Shown here piece after piece: positions 35,626 to 44,280 of a stretch of 48,103 nucleotides of DNA (position 1 is its first letter; every line of letters starts with the position of its first letter). Location: positions 1-48,103 of the forward strand of contig NZ_JAFBDR010000031.1 of the NCBI RefSeq assembly GCF_016908325.1, given 5' to 3'. The position numbers and the translations under genes were made by a program. Source of the DNA: Aquibacillus albus. GTDB taxonomy: Bacteria > Bacillota > Bacilli > Bacillales > Amphibacillaceae. The notes under the pieces are model-generated. The model ran no database searches and was not told where the DNA came from. It saw nothing but the letters and a program-made list of their open reading frames with translations.

Positions 35626-36719
35626 ATTATCTGCTCTCCAACTATTTTTTGCTTCGTTACTACTTTAGGATTATTTGGCGTTCCTTCTATGTGCTCATAA
35701 GGAAAAATCACTACCTCTTTATCAATGATGGCACCATCTAACTCTGCATTTTCACCAATTTGGGACTTTTGCATAACGATACTATTTTTTACCGTTGCAC
35801 CTTTTTTTACGTGGACCCCGCGAAAAAGAATACTATTTTCTACGTTCCCTTCGACCACACAACCATTAGCGATAATAGCATTTTTTACTTCAGAGGAAGC
35901 GGAATACTTGGCTGGTGGCTCATCTTTCAATTTCGTATAAATCTCATTTGGCTTAAGTAGCCATTCATTTAGAAAATAAGGATCTAATAATTCCATATTA
36001 TATCGGTAGTAATCTTGAATACTATTAATCTTCTGTACGTATCCATCATATTCATAACCTTTAATATTACATGTTAAATCGCAATTTTTTAACACATCTA
36101 ATAAACTTCGATATTTATTCGCATTGGTTTTAATGGACTCAATAAATTTATCTTTTTTCATCACAAAAATATCAAGAGAGCCATAAGGACTGTCTGTTTC
36201 ATTAAAGCTGGTAATGTTTTGAAAATCGTCCATTGTTATATCAGTAAAGGAAACATCATGGACTTCCTTTTCTTTATAGACAACCGTAACATCGGCACCA
36301 GACTGTATATGTTGTTTAATTACCGGTTGAAAATCAATGTTCATTACTAAACTACCAAAAGATATTAAGACATACTCTTGTCTGCTTTTCTCTAAATAAT
36401 CGATATGTTGATTTAAGACAGAAAAATCATCACGATTGTCAAAAGTTGAATTTTTCGGAAAAATAAATAACCCTTCCTGTTTATACTCTAGATCCCAATC
36501 CTTGCCCGAGCCAAGGTGATCAAAGAGAGAACGATAATTAGGAGGCGTGAAAATAGCAATATTTCTTATTTTGGAATGAACCATGCTAGACAATATAAAA
36601 TCGATAATCCGGTATCTTCCTCCATACGGGAGAGATGCATGACAGCGGCGAGCGGTTAATGCATGTAATTCATGATTTTCTTGCGTTACATTAATAATAC
36701 CTAGTACATTATTTTTCAA
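35622..36719 (-). CDS. glgD: GlgD, non-catalytic-type glucose-1-phosphate adenylyltransferase subunit
   Basis: The 365-residue protein is related to GlgC but has lost the glycine-rich GGEGxRL nucleotide loop (here VLGIINVTQENHEL). It keeps the fold and the C-terminal left-handed beta-helix repeats (about 275-350). In bacilli GlgD forms a heteromer with GlgC and raises its activity. The start is TTG at 36719, with AAAGGAG well placed and overlapping the glgC stop. It overlaps glgA by four bases. Confidence 0.92.
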   Translation of the reverse strand: MKNNVLGIINVTQENHELHALTARRCHASLPYGGRYRIIDFILSSMVHSKIRNIAIFTPPNYRSLFDHLGSGKDWDLEYKQEGLFIFPKNSTFDNRDDFSVLNQHIDYLEKSRQEYVLISFGSLVMNIDFQPVIKQHIQSGADVTVVYKEKEVHDVSFTDITMDDFQNITSFNETDSPYGSLDIFVMKKDKFIESIKTNANKYRSLLDVLKNCDLTCNIKGYEYDGYVQKINSIQDYYRYNMELLDPYFLNEWLLKPNEIYTKLKDEPPAKYSASSEVKNAIIANGCVVEGNVENSILFRGVHVKKGATVKNSIVMQKSQIGENAELDGAIIDKEVVIFPYEHIEGTPNNPKVVTKQKIVGEQII

Positions 36720-36724
36720 TTACT

Positions 36725-37891
36725 CTATCTCCTTTCATTCACAAACAGTGGGATATCGTTTTTATATGTGGAGGTTTGATCAATTAATTCAATAGGTCCA
36801 TCATGTTGACCAATTGTTACACCATCTGGAATGATCGCTCCTTCTCCGATTATGGAGCGCTCAATTTTAACATTTCGACCGATTTTTGCATGTGGCATAA
36901 TAACGGAATCCTTTATAGAAGCTCCAACATCAACTTCTACTCCGTAAAATAAAACGGAATGGTCAATGCTTCCATTGATGATACAACCATCATTCACCAT
37001 GGAACGACTAACCTTCGCCTCTTTTCCAACATATTGAGGTGGCATATTAGGGTTAACAGATTTGAGTCGCCAATTTGAATTTTTCAGATTTAAAGCGGAA
37101 TCATCGTCTAATAAATCTAAGTTTGCCTCCCAAAGACTCTCGACAGTACCAACATCTTTCCAATACCCTTCAAATTGATAGGCATATAGAGAACAATTCT
37201 CTCTTAACATCATTGGAATAATATCTTTACCAAAATCATTACTAGATGTTGCTGTTTTCTCATCTTCTTTTAAATACCTCTTCAATAGTGACCAGTTAAA
37301 AACATATACGCCCATTGACGCAAGGTTGTTTTTTGGTTGCTCTGGCTTTTCTTGAAAATCTATAATACGGTTATGATCATCTGTATTCATAATTCCAAAT
37401 CGGCTCGCTTCTTGACAAGGTACCTGGATGACTGATATCGTTCCATCTGCTTTGTTTTTCTCATGTTCTTCCAGCATCTTGCTATAATCCATGTTATATA
37501 TGTGATCTCCTGAAATAACGAGTACATAGTCAGGCTCATACTGTTCAATAAAGCATATATTTTCATAAATAGCATTGGCTGTTCCTTTATACCAGCGTCC
37601 TCCTTGCTGTTTCTGAACATATGGAGGTAATATTTTTAGTCCGCCACACTTTCGGTCTAAATCCCACGGAGCCCCTACCCCAAGATAACTGTTTAAAAGA
37701 AGTGGTTCATATTGCGTCAAAACTCCAACCGTATCTATTCCGGAATTCGCGCAATTACTTAATGTAAAATCTATAATTCGATATTTCCCCCCGAATGGAA
37801 CAGCAGGCTTAGCAACGCTTTTTGTTAGGTTCGACAAGCGTTTTCCTTCCCCACCAGCTAAAAGCATAGCTACTACCTCTTTACGACTCAT
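36725..37891 (-). CDS. glgC: Glucose-1-phosphate adenylyltransferase
   Basis: The 388-residue enzyme makes ADP-glucose from ATP and glucose-1-phosphate. The nucleotide loop [10 protein letters not shown] is at about 10-19, with [15 protein letters not shown] (about 27-41), [10 protein letters not shown] (about 127) and QEKPEQP (about 175) all as expected. A beta-helix occupies the C-terminus. It begins inside the last codons of the glgB remnant, an overlap that shows the original coupling with glgB. It is now the first intact gene of the operon. Confidence 0.95.
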   Translation of the reverse strand: MSRKEVVAMLLAGGEGKRLSNLTKSVAKPAVPFGGKYRIIDFTLSNCANSGIDTVGVLTQYEPLLLNSYLGVGAPWDLDRKCGGLKILPPYVQKQQGGRWYKGTANAIYENICFIEQYEPDYVLVISGDHIYNMDYSKMLEEHEKNKADGTISVIQVPCQEASRFGIMNTDDHNRIIDFQEKPEQPKNNLASMGVYVFNWSLLKRYLKEDEKTATSSNDFGKDIIPMMLRENCSLYAYQFEGYWKDVGTVESLWEANLDLLDDDSALNLKNSNWRLKSVNPNMPPQYVGKEAKVSRSMVNDGCIINGSIDHSVLFYGVEVDVGASIKDSVIMPHAKIGRNVKIERSIIGEGAIIPDGVTIGQHDGPIELIDQTSTYKNDIPLFVNERR

Positions 37892-38215
37892 CCTCTTCCC
37901 CTCTTTCGACTATTTTTTCTTCTAAGACCGCCACTTCAAGTAGCGGAACATTCATTTCCAATGAATAGTGTTGGTTATGGAAAGGTGTTCGTTCTGTCGC
38001 AAAAGTAGAAGCATTTACAACATCCGATCCTCCAAACCTTTCATCATCACTTTTAAAAACTTCCATGTAGTCTGTCTGTTTAGGTATACAAATTTGATTT
38101 ACCAACTCGCTACAGGATAAATATGAGTACTAAGCTTATGATAGTTAAGTAGATGGTTTTCTTGAAGAAATCGATAAATATCATATTCGTAATCACTAAT
38201 TACAAAAGGCGACAT
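37881..38215 (-). pseudogene. glgB: glgB remnant: branching enzyme reduced to both ends by an internal deletion
   Basis: The minus strand starts normally: GGAAAGG, then an ATG at 38215 encoding MSPFVISDYEYDIYRFLQ, like the first residues of GlgB (DVYLFHEG in B. subtilis). After 38 codons this frame stops (38099-38101). In another frame, to 37881, it continues with the GlgB C-terminus: IPKQTDYMEVFKSDDERFGG, the HYSLEMNVPLLEVAVL segment and an acidic tail, with glgC starting inside its end. So roughly 500 or more residues, including the whole GH13 catalytic domain, are missing and the junction (near 38100-38115) is out of frame. No branching activity can come from this locus. Confidence 0.88.
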
Positions 38216-38423
38216 GAACCACTTTCCTTTCCCGAAAAATTATTGACTCTTAAATGTATGCGAAGATGAATAAAAAATTGACTCTTTTTCTACAAAAGTG
38301 GAATAAATATTTTTGGATGGATGACAAATAGAAGATTTCAAACATGGCAACAATCATAACGTTTTCACAATTTCATACTTGTTCGACTCATCCCAACTAT
38401 CTTGAAAAACAACCTCACAAACA

Positions 38424-38438
38424 AGCAATCGCTTTCAT
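38424..38438 (-). promoter_or_regulatory. CcpA cre site upstream of the glycogen operon
   Basis: On the minus strand ATGAAAGCGATTGCT matches the cre consensus WTGNAANCGNWNNCW at every position. A second near-match (GTGAAAACGTTATGA) lies downstream, around 38354-38370. Both are upstream of the glgB start and suggest control by carbon source. Confidence 0.65.
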
Positions 38439-38475
38439 TTAAGAAAATGAATGATTATTCACTAATGTGTATAAA

Positions 38476-38502
38476 GGGACAGAGGGACAGGTTCCTTGTC
38501 CC
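38476..38502. repeat. Dispersed repeat, family B (GGGACA...TGTCCC)
   Basis: GGGACAGAGGGACAGGTTCC followed by TTGTCCC. Similar GGACAAGG/CCTTGTCC and GGGACATG arms occur at 42568-42590 and in the tgl terminator. These resemble the REP-like palindromes of some bacilli. Confidence 0.5.
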
Positions 38503-38678
38503 AAAAATAGTAAAGATTTAATTCACAGGCTCTGTTAAAGGATAATATATTAGTATATTTTCGACTCATAATTAAGCATAGAAAAACAACGTTAGGTTTT
38601 CTTACATAAAGGTGTAAATGTTATGAATAAGCTGATATTCTTATATCAGAATATTAAAACAATTAGGAGGGAACAATC

Positions 38679-38756
38679 ATTAGAAAAACAAAAAATATCC
38701 GTCTATTTTCATTTACATTTTTAGCACTTGCTGTAAAAATGTTTGTTGGAAGATAG
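38679..38756 (+). CDS. Possible 25-aa peptide with an ATT start (or decayed gene start)
   Basis: A strong site (AGGAGGG at 38665-38671) stands seven bases before ATT AGA AAA. The frame gives 25 residues with a basic start (RKTKNIR) and a hydrophobic segment (LFSFTFLALAVKMFVG), then a TAG stop. If ATT acts as start it is a small membrane peptide. Otherwise ATG has mutated to ATT in the remnant of a longer signal-peptide or membrane protein. The terminator 110 bases downstream on the same strand supports a real transcript. Low confidence. Confidence 0.3.
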   Translation: MRKTKNIRLFSFTFLALAVKMFVGR

Positions 38757-38866
38757 GACGAAGTGGCTTTACAAGAATCTAACCTAGGCTAAATGAATGA
38801 AGAAACAGTGAAAATAAAATATAAAATCTTACTTAAACGATTTATTCAAATATTCAAACATTAACA

Positions 38867-38897
38867 CCTCCTTGAACGTCAAGGGGGTTTTTGTTTT
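38867..38897 (+). terminator. Terminator of the short transcription unit before the sulfatase
   Basis: CCTCCTTGA / TCAAGGGGG (one G-T wobble), loop ACG, followed by TTTTTGTTTT on the plus strand. No large gene lies upstream to explain it. Confidence 0.75.
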
Positions 38898-39029
38898 CTT
38901 GAATCAACATAGACTATAGGTAATACTTGTTATATTAGAATCGACTCACTCAGTAAAAATGACACACTTCAAAAATTCACGAATAATAATAGTATTAATT
39001 CAGCTAGATTATTTGAAAGGATGTCTATA

Positions 39030-40844
39030 GTGAGTAATAAACATATAAGAACTAACCAACATAATAAGGAACAACCAAATATTCTTATTTTAATGGTTGA
39101 TCAAGAACGTTTTCCGTCCGTCTATGAATCCAAAGAATTAAAGCAGTGGCGAAAAGAAAATTTAATTACACAAAATCTATTACGTAAAAATGGCATGGAG
39201 TTTTTAAACCATTATGCAGGAAGTACGGCTTGTTCTCCAAGTCGAGCAACTTTATATACAGGGCAGTATCCTTCCCTTCATGGAGTTACTCAAACGACTG
39301 GGGTAGCCAAAGAAGCCTTTGATCCAGATGTTTTTTGGCTTGATCCTAATTCAGTTCCCACGATGGGAGATTATTTTCGAACAGCAGGATATCGAACCTT
39401 TTGGAAAGGGAAGTGGCACGCTTCAGATGAAGATATTCTAGTTCCGGGTACACACAATGCTTATCCTAGTTATAATTCGGCTACAGGTGTTCCTAGTAAA
39501 GAAAAAGAAGCAATCTATCAAAAAGCAAACCTCTTGAACTCCTTTGGCTTCTCTGACTGGATTGGACCAGAACCCCATGGAACAAACCCTCGGAATTCAG
39601 GGTCATCAGCCGCAATTGGTACAAGTGGCCGAGATGAGGTGTATGCAGAAGATACCGTAAAGCTAATTGAGTCCTTAGATGAACAATCAAACCAAGACGA
39701 ATCCCCCTGGTTTATTATGTGTTCTTTTGTCAATCCACATGATATTGCATTATACGGTGTGCTAACCGCTCTGTCTCCAGCATTTAATTTTAAAGTCGAT
39801 TCTACTCTTCCTCCTATTTCACCAGCTCCGACTGTTCGAGAATCCCTCTCGACTAAACCACTAGCTCAGGAAAGCTATCGTATTACTTATCCGAAAGCAC
39901 TCCAACCAATCATTGACAACAATTATTATCGACAACTATATTACAGTTTGCAAAAACAGGTGGATGACGAAATGAACAAAGTCTTTCATGCTCTTAAACA
40001 TTCAAGCTTCTATGAAAATACAATCGTATTATTTACATCTGACCATGGCGAACTTCTCGGAGCACATGGTGGTCTCTATCAAAAATGGTATAACATGTAT
40101 GAAGAATCTATTCACGTACCATTGATCATCCATAGTCCGAAGCTCTTCACTCAATATGAAACTACCGACATGTTGACAAGTCATGTTGATATCCTACCAA
40201 CTCTACTAGGATTAGCTGGTATCAATGAAGAAATAATCCAAAAGAAGCTTTCAAAAGACCATACGGAAGTTCATCCATTAGTAGGAAGGAATTTGAGCCC
40301 ACTCATCACAGGGAGCAATCAATTTTTCAGAGCTGATGAACCCCTTTATTTTATGACCGATGACGACATTACAAGAGGATTAAACCAAACCAGTGCAACG
40401 GGCGAACCTTACGAATCGGTAACCCAGCCCAATCACATCGAAGCAGTAATTACCACAGTAAAGACAGGAAATAATAATGAGAAGGAAATTTGGAAATTTG
40501 CACGTTACTTTGATAACCCTCAGTTTTGGAGCGACCCTGGGAGTAGTGATACGGTACAAACAGAAGGCGAACCAATTGATAACAAACATAATGACCAATG
40601 CTCGCTTTGTATAACCACAACAAAAACAACCCCTGTACCAAATCAGTATGAATTATACAATTTAACAACAGACCCATTAGAAGAAATTAACCTAGCTAAT
40701 CCCTCTAATGCAACACCAAAATCAAAAATTATACAGCAACTTTTAACTACAACACTTGAAAACCAATGCAACCAAAAAAGGCTATACCCAACAAGTGGAG
40801 AAGTTCCAGGTAAACCATCCTGTCAGTGTAACGGGGAAAGTTAA
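39030..40844 (+). CDS. Cytoplasmic sulfatase (alkaline phosphatase superfamily), Cys type
   Basis: The ~604-residue protein has the sulfatase signature C68-S-P-S-R72 (ACSPSRATLYTGQYPSLHG), whose cysteine must be converted to formylglycine. Metal ligands include D24 and the SDHGELLGAHGG motif (about 335-346). No signal peptide is present, so it acts on an intracellular sulfate ester (arylsulfatase- or choline-sulfatase-like), which cannot be named. The start GTG at 39030 has AAAGG at good distance; an ATG at 39021 is too close to it. No formylglycine-generating enzyme or anaerobic maturase lies in the window. The C-terminus has scattered cysteines. Confidence 0.87.
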   Translation: MSNKHIRTNQHNKEQPNILILMVDQERFPSVYESKELKQWRKENLITQNLLRKNGMEFLNHYAGSTACSPSRATLYTGQYPSLHGVTQTTGVAKEAFDPDVFWLDPNSVPTMGDYFRTAGYRTFWKGKWHASDEDILVPGTHNAYPSYNSATGVPSKEKEAIYQKANLLNSFGFSDWIGPEPHGTNPRNSGSSAAIGTSGRDEVYAEDTVKLIESLDEQSNQDESPWFIMCSFVNPHDIALYGVLTALSPAFNFKVDSTLPPISPAPTVRESLSTKPLAQESYRITYPKALQPIIDNNYYRQLYYSLQKQVDDEMNKVFHALKHSSFYENTIVLFTSDHGELLGAHGGLYQKWYNMYEESIHVPLIIHSPKLFTQYETTDMLTSHVDILPTLLGLAGINEEIIQKKLSKDHTEVHPLVGRNLSPLITGSNQFFRADEPLYFMTDDDITRGLNQTSATGEPYESVTQPNHIEAVITTVKTGNNNEKEIWKFARYFDNPQFWSDPGSSDTVQTEGEPIDNKHNDQCSLCITTTKTTPVPNQYELYNLTTDPLEEINLANPSNATPKSKIIQQLLTTTLENQCNQKRLYPTSGEVPGKPSCQCNGES

Positions 40845-40892
40845 TGGGAAAATTTTTCAGCACTTCGTTTTTCTATTCTTCACCCTAAAAAT

Positions 40893-40936
40893 ATCCGTTA
40901 TCGCATTTCACAAACGAGTACGATAACGGATGTTTT
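40893..40936 (+). terminator. Terminator of the sulfatase gene
   Basis: ATCCGTTATCG and its complement (11 bases) with a 17-base loop, followed by TGTTTTCCTT, 48 bases past the stop. Confidence 0.7.
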
Positions 40937-41025
40937 CCTTGTTCAGTTTATTCACTTCTGAGACACATTAAAACTTACACTCGAATACACTGAGTCATAA
41001 TACCTAAATTAGAATGAGGGATAGT

Positions 41026-41898
41026 ATGATACAAATTACGGGAATGCCATTTCAACTGAGTGACCAGTGGCCGTCTAATAGCACAGAAAAATTAATCATA
41101 CAACAGATACAAGCCGATCCAATCGTATATTCGTATCAATCCATCGATGAACTATTGTTTGAACTCAAGTTGCGTAAAAACATCCTAGTAAGTGCAAGAG
41201 CAATGAATCAAGGTCACGCACAGTTTGCACCATTTGCAAAATCTTATTGTAATCCTGAATACTGGGAATTAACAAAAAATGGCGGATTCCAACTGAAACC
41301 TGGTATGTTACCGTCTGAAGCAATTCAAGATATTTACAAGAATAGCTCACTATATGGGTTTGAATGTGCCACGGCAAAAGTAATTATTTATTACCATGCC
41401 GTTTTAAATAGCATTGGTGAACAGTTATTTAACCAATTATTTGCAAACCTTTACTTATACAGCTGGCATTTTGACCCTGACCTTAAAATACAAACCTTAA
41501 ATACGAATCACTTTATTCCTGGAGATGTTGTCTATTTTAACAATCCGGACGTTGATCCGGAAAGGTCGTGGTGGAGAGGAGAAAATGCTGTTGTTCTCGG
41601 AGATGGAACATATTTTGGACATGGATTAGGAATAAGAACCGCTGATCAAATCATTCAGGCACTGAACAAAAGGAGAAAGCCAGAAAGTGATCAATCAGCT
41701 TATCTGACGAATTTAGTTACAAGGCCTTCCTTTAGCCATTTGGCAAAAATTTCGATGCTGTCCCGAAATTATCCTGCATATAAAATACCACTTATCGCCA
41801 TACACCATAATGAAAGCTCGATTTCGTGTGGACAATATCTTATCTATTTAAATAACGTATACAATCAAATTACCTATACAAACCCGTTCATATGGTAA
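41026..41898 (+). CDS. tgl: Protein-glutamine gamma-glutamyltransferase (spore-coat transglutaminase)
   Basis: The 290-residue protein matches Bacillus Tgl: LLFELKLRKNIL (about 43-54), the active-site GFECATA with C114 and the adjacent E113, YSWHFDPDL, GDVVYFNNPDVDP, WWRGENAVVLG and YFGHGLGI. Tgl crosslinks coat proteins such as GerQ through glutamyl-lysine bonds late in sporulation, so this organism should form spores. It is about 45 residues longer than B. subtilis Tgl (245), the surplus being at the C-terminus. GAGGGATAGT precedes the ATG at 41026; the ATG at 41014 lies before that site. Confidence 0.92.
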   Translation: MIQITGMPFQLSDQWPSNSTEKLIIQQIQADPIVYSYQSIDELLFELKLRKNILVSARAMNQGHAQFAPFAKSYCNPEYWELTKNGGFQLKPGMLPSEAIQDIYKNSSLYGFECATAKVIIYYHAVLNSIGEQLFNQLFANLYLYSWHFDPDLKIQTLNTNHFIPGDVVYFNNPDVDPERSWWRGENAVVLGDGTYFGHGLGIRTADQIIQALNKRRKPESDQSAYLTNLVTRPSFSHLAKISMLSRNYPAYKIPLIAIHHNESSISCGQYLIYLNNVYNQITYTNPFIW

Positions 41899-41902
41899 GG
41901 GT

Positions 41903-41944
41903 AAGCTCCTGGGTGTGGGATTTGTCCCCATGTCCCGGGAGCTT
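41903..41944 (+). terminator. Terminator of tgl
   Basis: AAGCTCCTGGG and CCCGGGAGCTT form the outer stem, with inner GGGA/TCCC pairing, starting five bases after the stop. The inner arms resemble the family B repeat. Confidence 0.65.
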
Positions 41945-42134
41945 CATGCCTCATTTCTTGCAATACTTCTAACCTTATTAACTAACCATTTTCAGCTCGT
42001 GTGAATAGTTCTCTTTCCCTTATAAGGAATTTTTTACTAGTAACCAACATAAAATGTTAATAAGTGTTTTGGAATTGGAAAATAGTGGGCAAGATTGAAC
42101 TACACTATATTATTAACAAGGAGGAACGAAGCAT

Positions 42135-42530
42135 ATGGTGTTATCATACATAACTTATATTTTGTTTTTTGGAGCTGCTTTTTTTGCAAGCTATAAATAT
42201 GTAACATATATGATGAAGAATACAGATGTCAAGCTTACCGTTAATATGATTGTTGCTAGTATGATTAATTTATTAGTTTATTCTCTAGCAGCCTTTGGTT
42301 GGGTGTTACATGCTTTACAAATGAATGAAGCAGTGATTTTTAACGGGATTAAGCTTGGGTTTTGGCTATTCTTAATCAGCGAAATGTTTCTAATAACGAC
42401 GATGCTATACAAATATAGAAAAAATGAAATAATGAGTAATTTTGAAGAAAGCTGGAAATTCACAAAAACGAACAGTTTGAAGGTCTATGAAGGTCTAAAA
42501 AAGGTTCGGAAAATCTCCCCCTTTTCATAA
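42135..42530 (+). CDS. Small membrane protein of unknown function
   Basis: The 131-residue protein has three membrane spans (about 5-22, 35-58 and 70-92) and a basic C-terminal helix (KYRKNEIMSNFEESWKF, SLKVYEGLKKVRK). I recognise no family. AAGGAGG stands about ten bases before the ATG. It is single, 240 bases after tgl, and converges on the MFS gene. Confidence 0.65.
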   Translation: MVLSYITYILFFGAAFFASYKYVTYMMKNTDVKLTVNMIVASMINLLVYSLAAFGWVLHALQMNEAVIFNGIKLGFWLFLISEMFLITTMLYKYRKNEIMSNFEESWKFTKTNSLKVYEGLKKVRKISPFS

Positions 42531-42567
42531 GTAAAGGCAAACATAATGTTGACTGAAGGCTAAACAA

Positions 42568-42590
42568 GGACAAGGCACCCCTTGTCCCTA
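42568..42590. terminator. Short hairpin between convergent genes, family B repeat
   Basis: GGACAAGG-CACC-CCTTGTCC lies between the small membrane protein and the MFS gene. It could end both transcripts and also belongs to the GGGACA/TGTCCC repeat set. Confidence 0.5.
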
Positions 42591-42594
42591 TCAT

Positions 42595-44001
42595 TCATCT
42601 TTCATCGATATTTTCATTCCTTTTTTTAAAAGCAAAGTAAAAAAAGCAACCATTTAAAAACGTCAATGCGATAAAACCGATGAATACATTGCTATAAATA
42701 ATCTCTTGATCTTGGCCAATCGCAAATGGATTCAGTTTCACATCACTTTCATAATCTAATATTTTTCCTATTATGGCGCCACCGAAGGCACCAGCCATAA
42801 AATTACATAAGTTATAGATACCCATTCCAACCCCAATTTCATGTTTAGGGAGAACCGTTGAGATCAAATTAGCAGTGGCCGTTTGGATAAAGGGAAAAGC
42901 AATAAAGCTTACTATAATCACAATGCTTATTACCCATGCAGCACTTCCAATAAAGGTGGATAACAAAAAGAAACCAGTCATCATAAGCGCAAAAGCAAGA
43001 TAGACAACTTGCTGACTACCCCGCTTATCGGTAAGAATCCCTGCCCATCTACCAGTTAAAGCAGCAGCCATCGCACCTGGAAATAACGTAAGCCCGATAA
43101 ATAGCGTATTTAACCCATTAACCTCATCTAACAAAAGAGGCATCATAAACATCATGCCAAACATCACCATGATTGCCAAAAAACCGCTAATAATCGTTGT
43201 TCGGTATGGGGCATTGCGAAACAAGTCAGGATTTATAAACGGATAGTCACTATTAAATATTCTCCATCCAAACAACCCAAAAAACACAAGGCTTATGACG
43301 ATGAACCCCCAATTAAAGATGGTAATAAACAGAATTAGACAAGCTACCGCTAGCGCAATAAACACAGCACCAAGAACATCTACTTTTCCTGCTTTTTTCT
43401 CCTCTTCAGGCATCCAGATTCGAAAAAAAGGTATGGTCACTAACACGAAGGCGGAAATTAAAAATAAATATTGCCAATTCAGTGCACCAGCGACAAAACC
43501 ACCGATTACTGGCCCAACCCCAGAGGCAAAAGCCATCGTACTTGATACAATTCCTAATACCCTACCTCTTTCTTTCGGAAAATACCTGGATGGCACAATA
43601 AAAGCCAATGCAACAATAGAAGATGCCCCTGTCGCTTGAATCATACGTGAAAAAACCACCAGCAAAAAGTTTGGTGATAAAAATCCCAAAATAGAACCTG
43701 CTGCAAATAAGCTAAGTCCAATCGTCAATAGTGTTTTTAAAGGGTAGATATCAGCTAGCTTCCCATACATCAATGCACCGATGGCATAAAGAATAATGTA
43801 GCCTGTTACGACCCAACTTACCTGTGACGGCAACAGGTAAAATGATTTTGCAATATCAGGTACTGCAATCATGAACATCGTCCCATTCATGACAGAAAAT
43901 AGTAAAACAGAACACATCAGGAAGATGATCTTCTTTTTTTCTGACTTGGTTAGATTATATTCTACACTAAGTTGCCCAGCGATTGTTGTCACTTCTTTCA
44001 T
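42595..44001 (-). CDS. MFS exporter, 14-span DHA2 (Tet(L)-like) type
   Basis: The 468-residue protein has about 14 spans. Motif A is YGKLADIYPLK (about 79-89), RMIQATGASSI (about 118) corresponds to motif B, and the antiporter motif C is GVGPVIGG (about 161-168). Overall alignment is with the Tet(L)/Tet(K) family of drug-proton antiporters, but identity looks modest, so tetracycline resistance should not be assumed. AAAGGAAG ends right at the ATG at 44001; a GTG nine bases later is better spaced and may be the true start. No TetR/MarR regulator lies beside it. Confidence 0.85.
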   Translation of the reverse strand: MKEVTTIAGQLSVEYNLTKSEKKKIIFLMCSVLLFSVMNGTMFMIAVPDIAKSFYLLPSQVSWVVTGYIILYAIGALMYGKLADIYPLKTLLTIGLSLFAAGSILGFLSPNFLLVVFSRMIQATGASSIVALAFIVPSRYFPKERGRVLGIVSSTMAFASGVGPVIGGFVAGALNWQYLFLISAFVLVTIPFFRIWMPEEEKKAGKVDVLGAVFIALAVACLILFITIFNWGFIVISLVFFGLFGWRIFNSDYPFINPDLFRNAPYRTTIISGFLAIMVMFGMMFMMPLLLDEVNGLNTLFIGLTLFPGAMAAALTGRWAGILTDKRGSQQVVYLAFALMMTGFFLLSTFIGSAAWVISIVIIVSFIAFPFIQTATANLISTVLPKHEIGVGMGIYNLCNFMAGAFGGAIIGKILDYESDVKLNPFAIGQDQEIIYSNVFIGFIALTFLNGCFFYFAFKKRNENIDER

Positions 44002-44082
44002 CTTCCTTTCGTCAATTTAATTAACCCTACCCCATTATCATAGACAGTACACGCCATAAAAATCCAATAAAGTGAATTCGAA

Positions 44083-44133
44083 GAGGGGTCTGACCCCCTC
44101 TGTGGACATTTGTCCTCGCTGGGTGGACACTTT
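44083..44133. repeat. Dispersed repeat, family C (GGGGTCTGACCCC), copy 1
   Basis: AGAGGGGTCTGACCCCCTCT palindrome, then GTGGACATTTGTCC and GGGTGGACACTTT. The same three blocks in the same order recur at 47459-47508. Confidence 0.75.
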
Positions 44134-44220
44134 GAAATTGGGGAATGTCTTCTTACATAAATAATTGTAGAGCTTAGTTTCGCAATCTGTATGTGCTATA
44201 TTGATTTTTTTTAAACAAAA

Positions 44221-44260
44221 GAAGGAAAGAAAAAGGACTATTCCCCTTTTTCTTTCCTTC
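44221..44260 (-). terminator. Terminator of the aldo/keto reductase gene
   Basis: GAAGGAAAGAAAAAGG and its complement form a perfect 16-base stem with an eight-base loop, followed by TTTTGTTT on the minus strand, 20 bases past the stop. Confidence 0.88.
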
Positions 44261-44280
44261 TATTTCATCACGCTATCAAC

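Larger units (their letters stand above)
38216..39029. other. Long intergenic region between the glycogen operon and the sulfatase gene
   Basis: About 810 bases. On the minus side it holds the glg upstream region with the cre sites. In the middle is a GGGACA/TGTCCC repeat (38476-38502). On the plus side is a short transcription unit: a hairpin CTGATA/TATCAG (about 38632-38649), an AGGAGGG site, a 25-codon frame and a terminator (38867-38897). A further A/T-rich 120 bases lead to the sulfatase. Confidence 0.5.

Noticed and set aside
42595-44001. Tetracycline resistance call for the Tet(L)-like exporter
   Set aside because: The 14-span topology and motifs are shared by the wider DHA2 family, and the sequence differs from Tet(L) throughout, so substrate specificity cannot be claimed.
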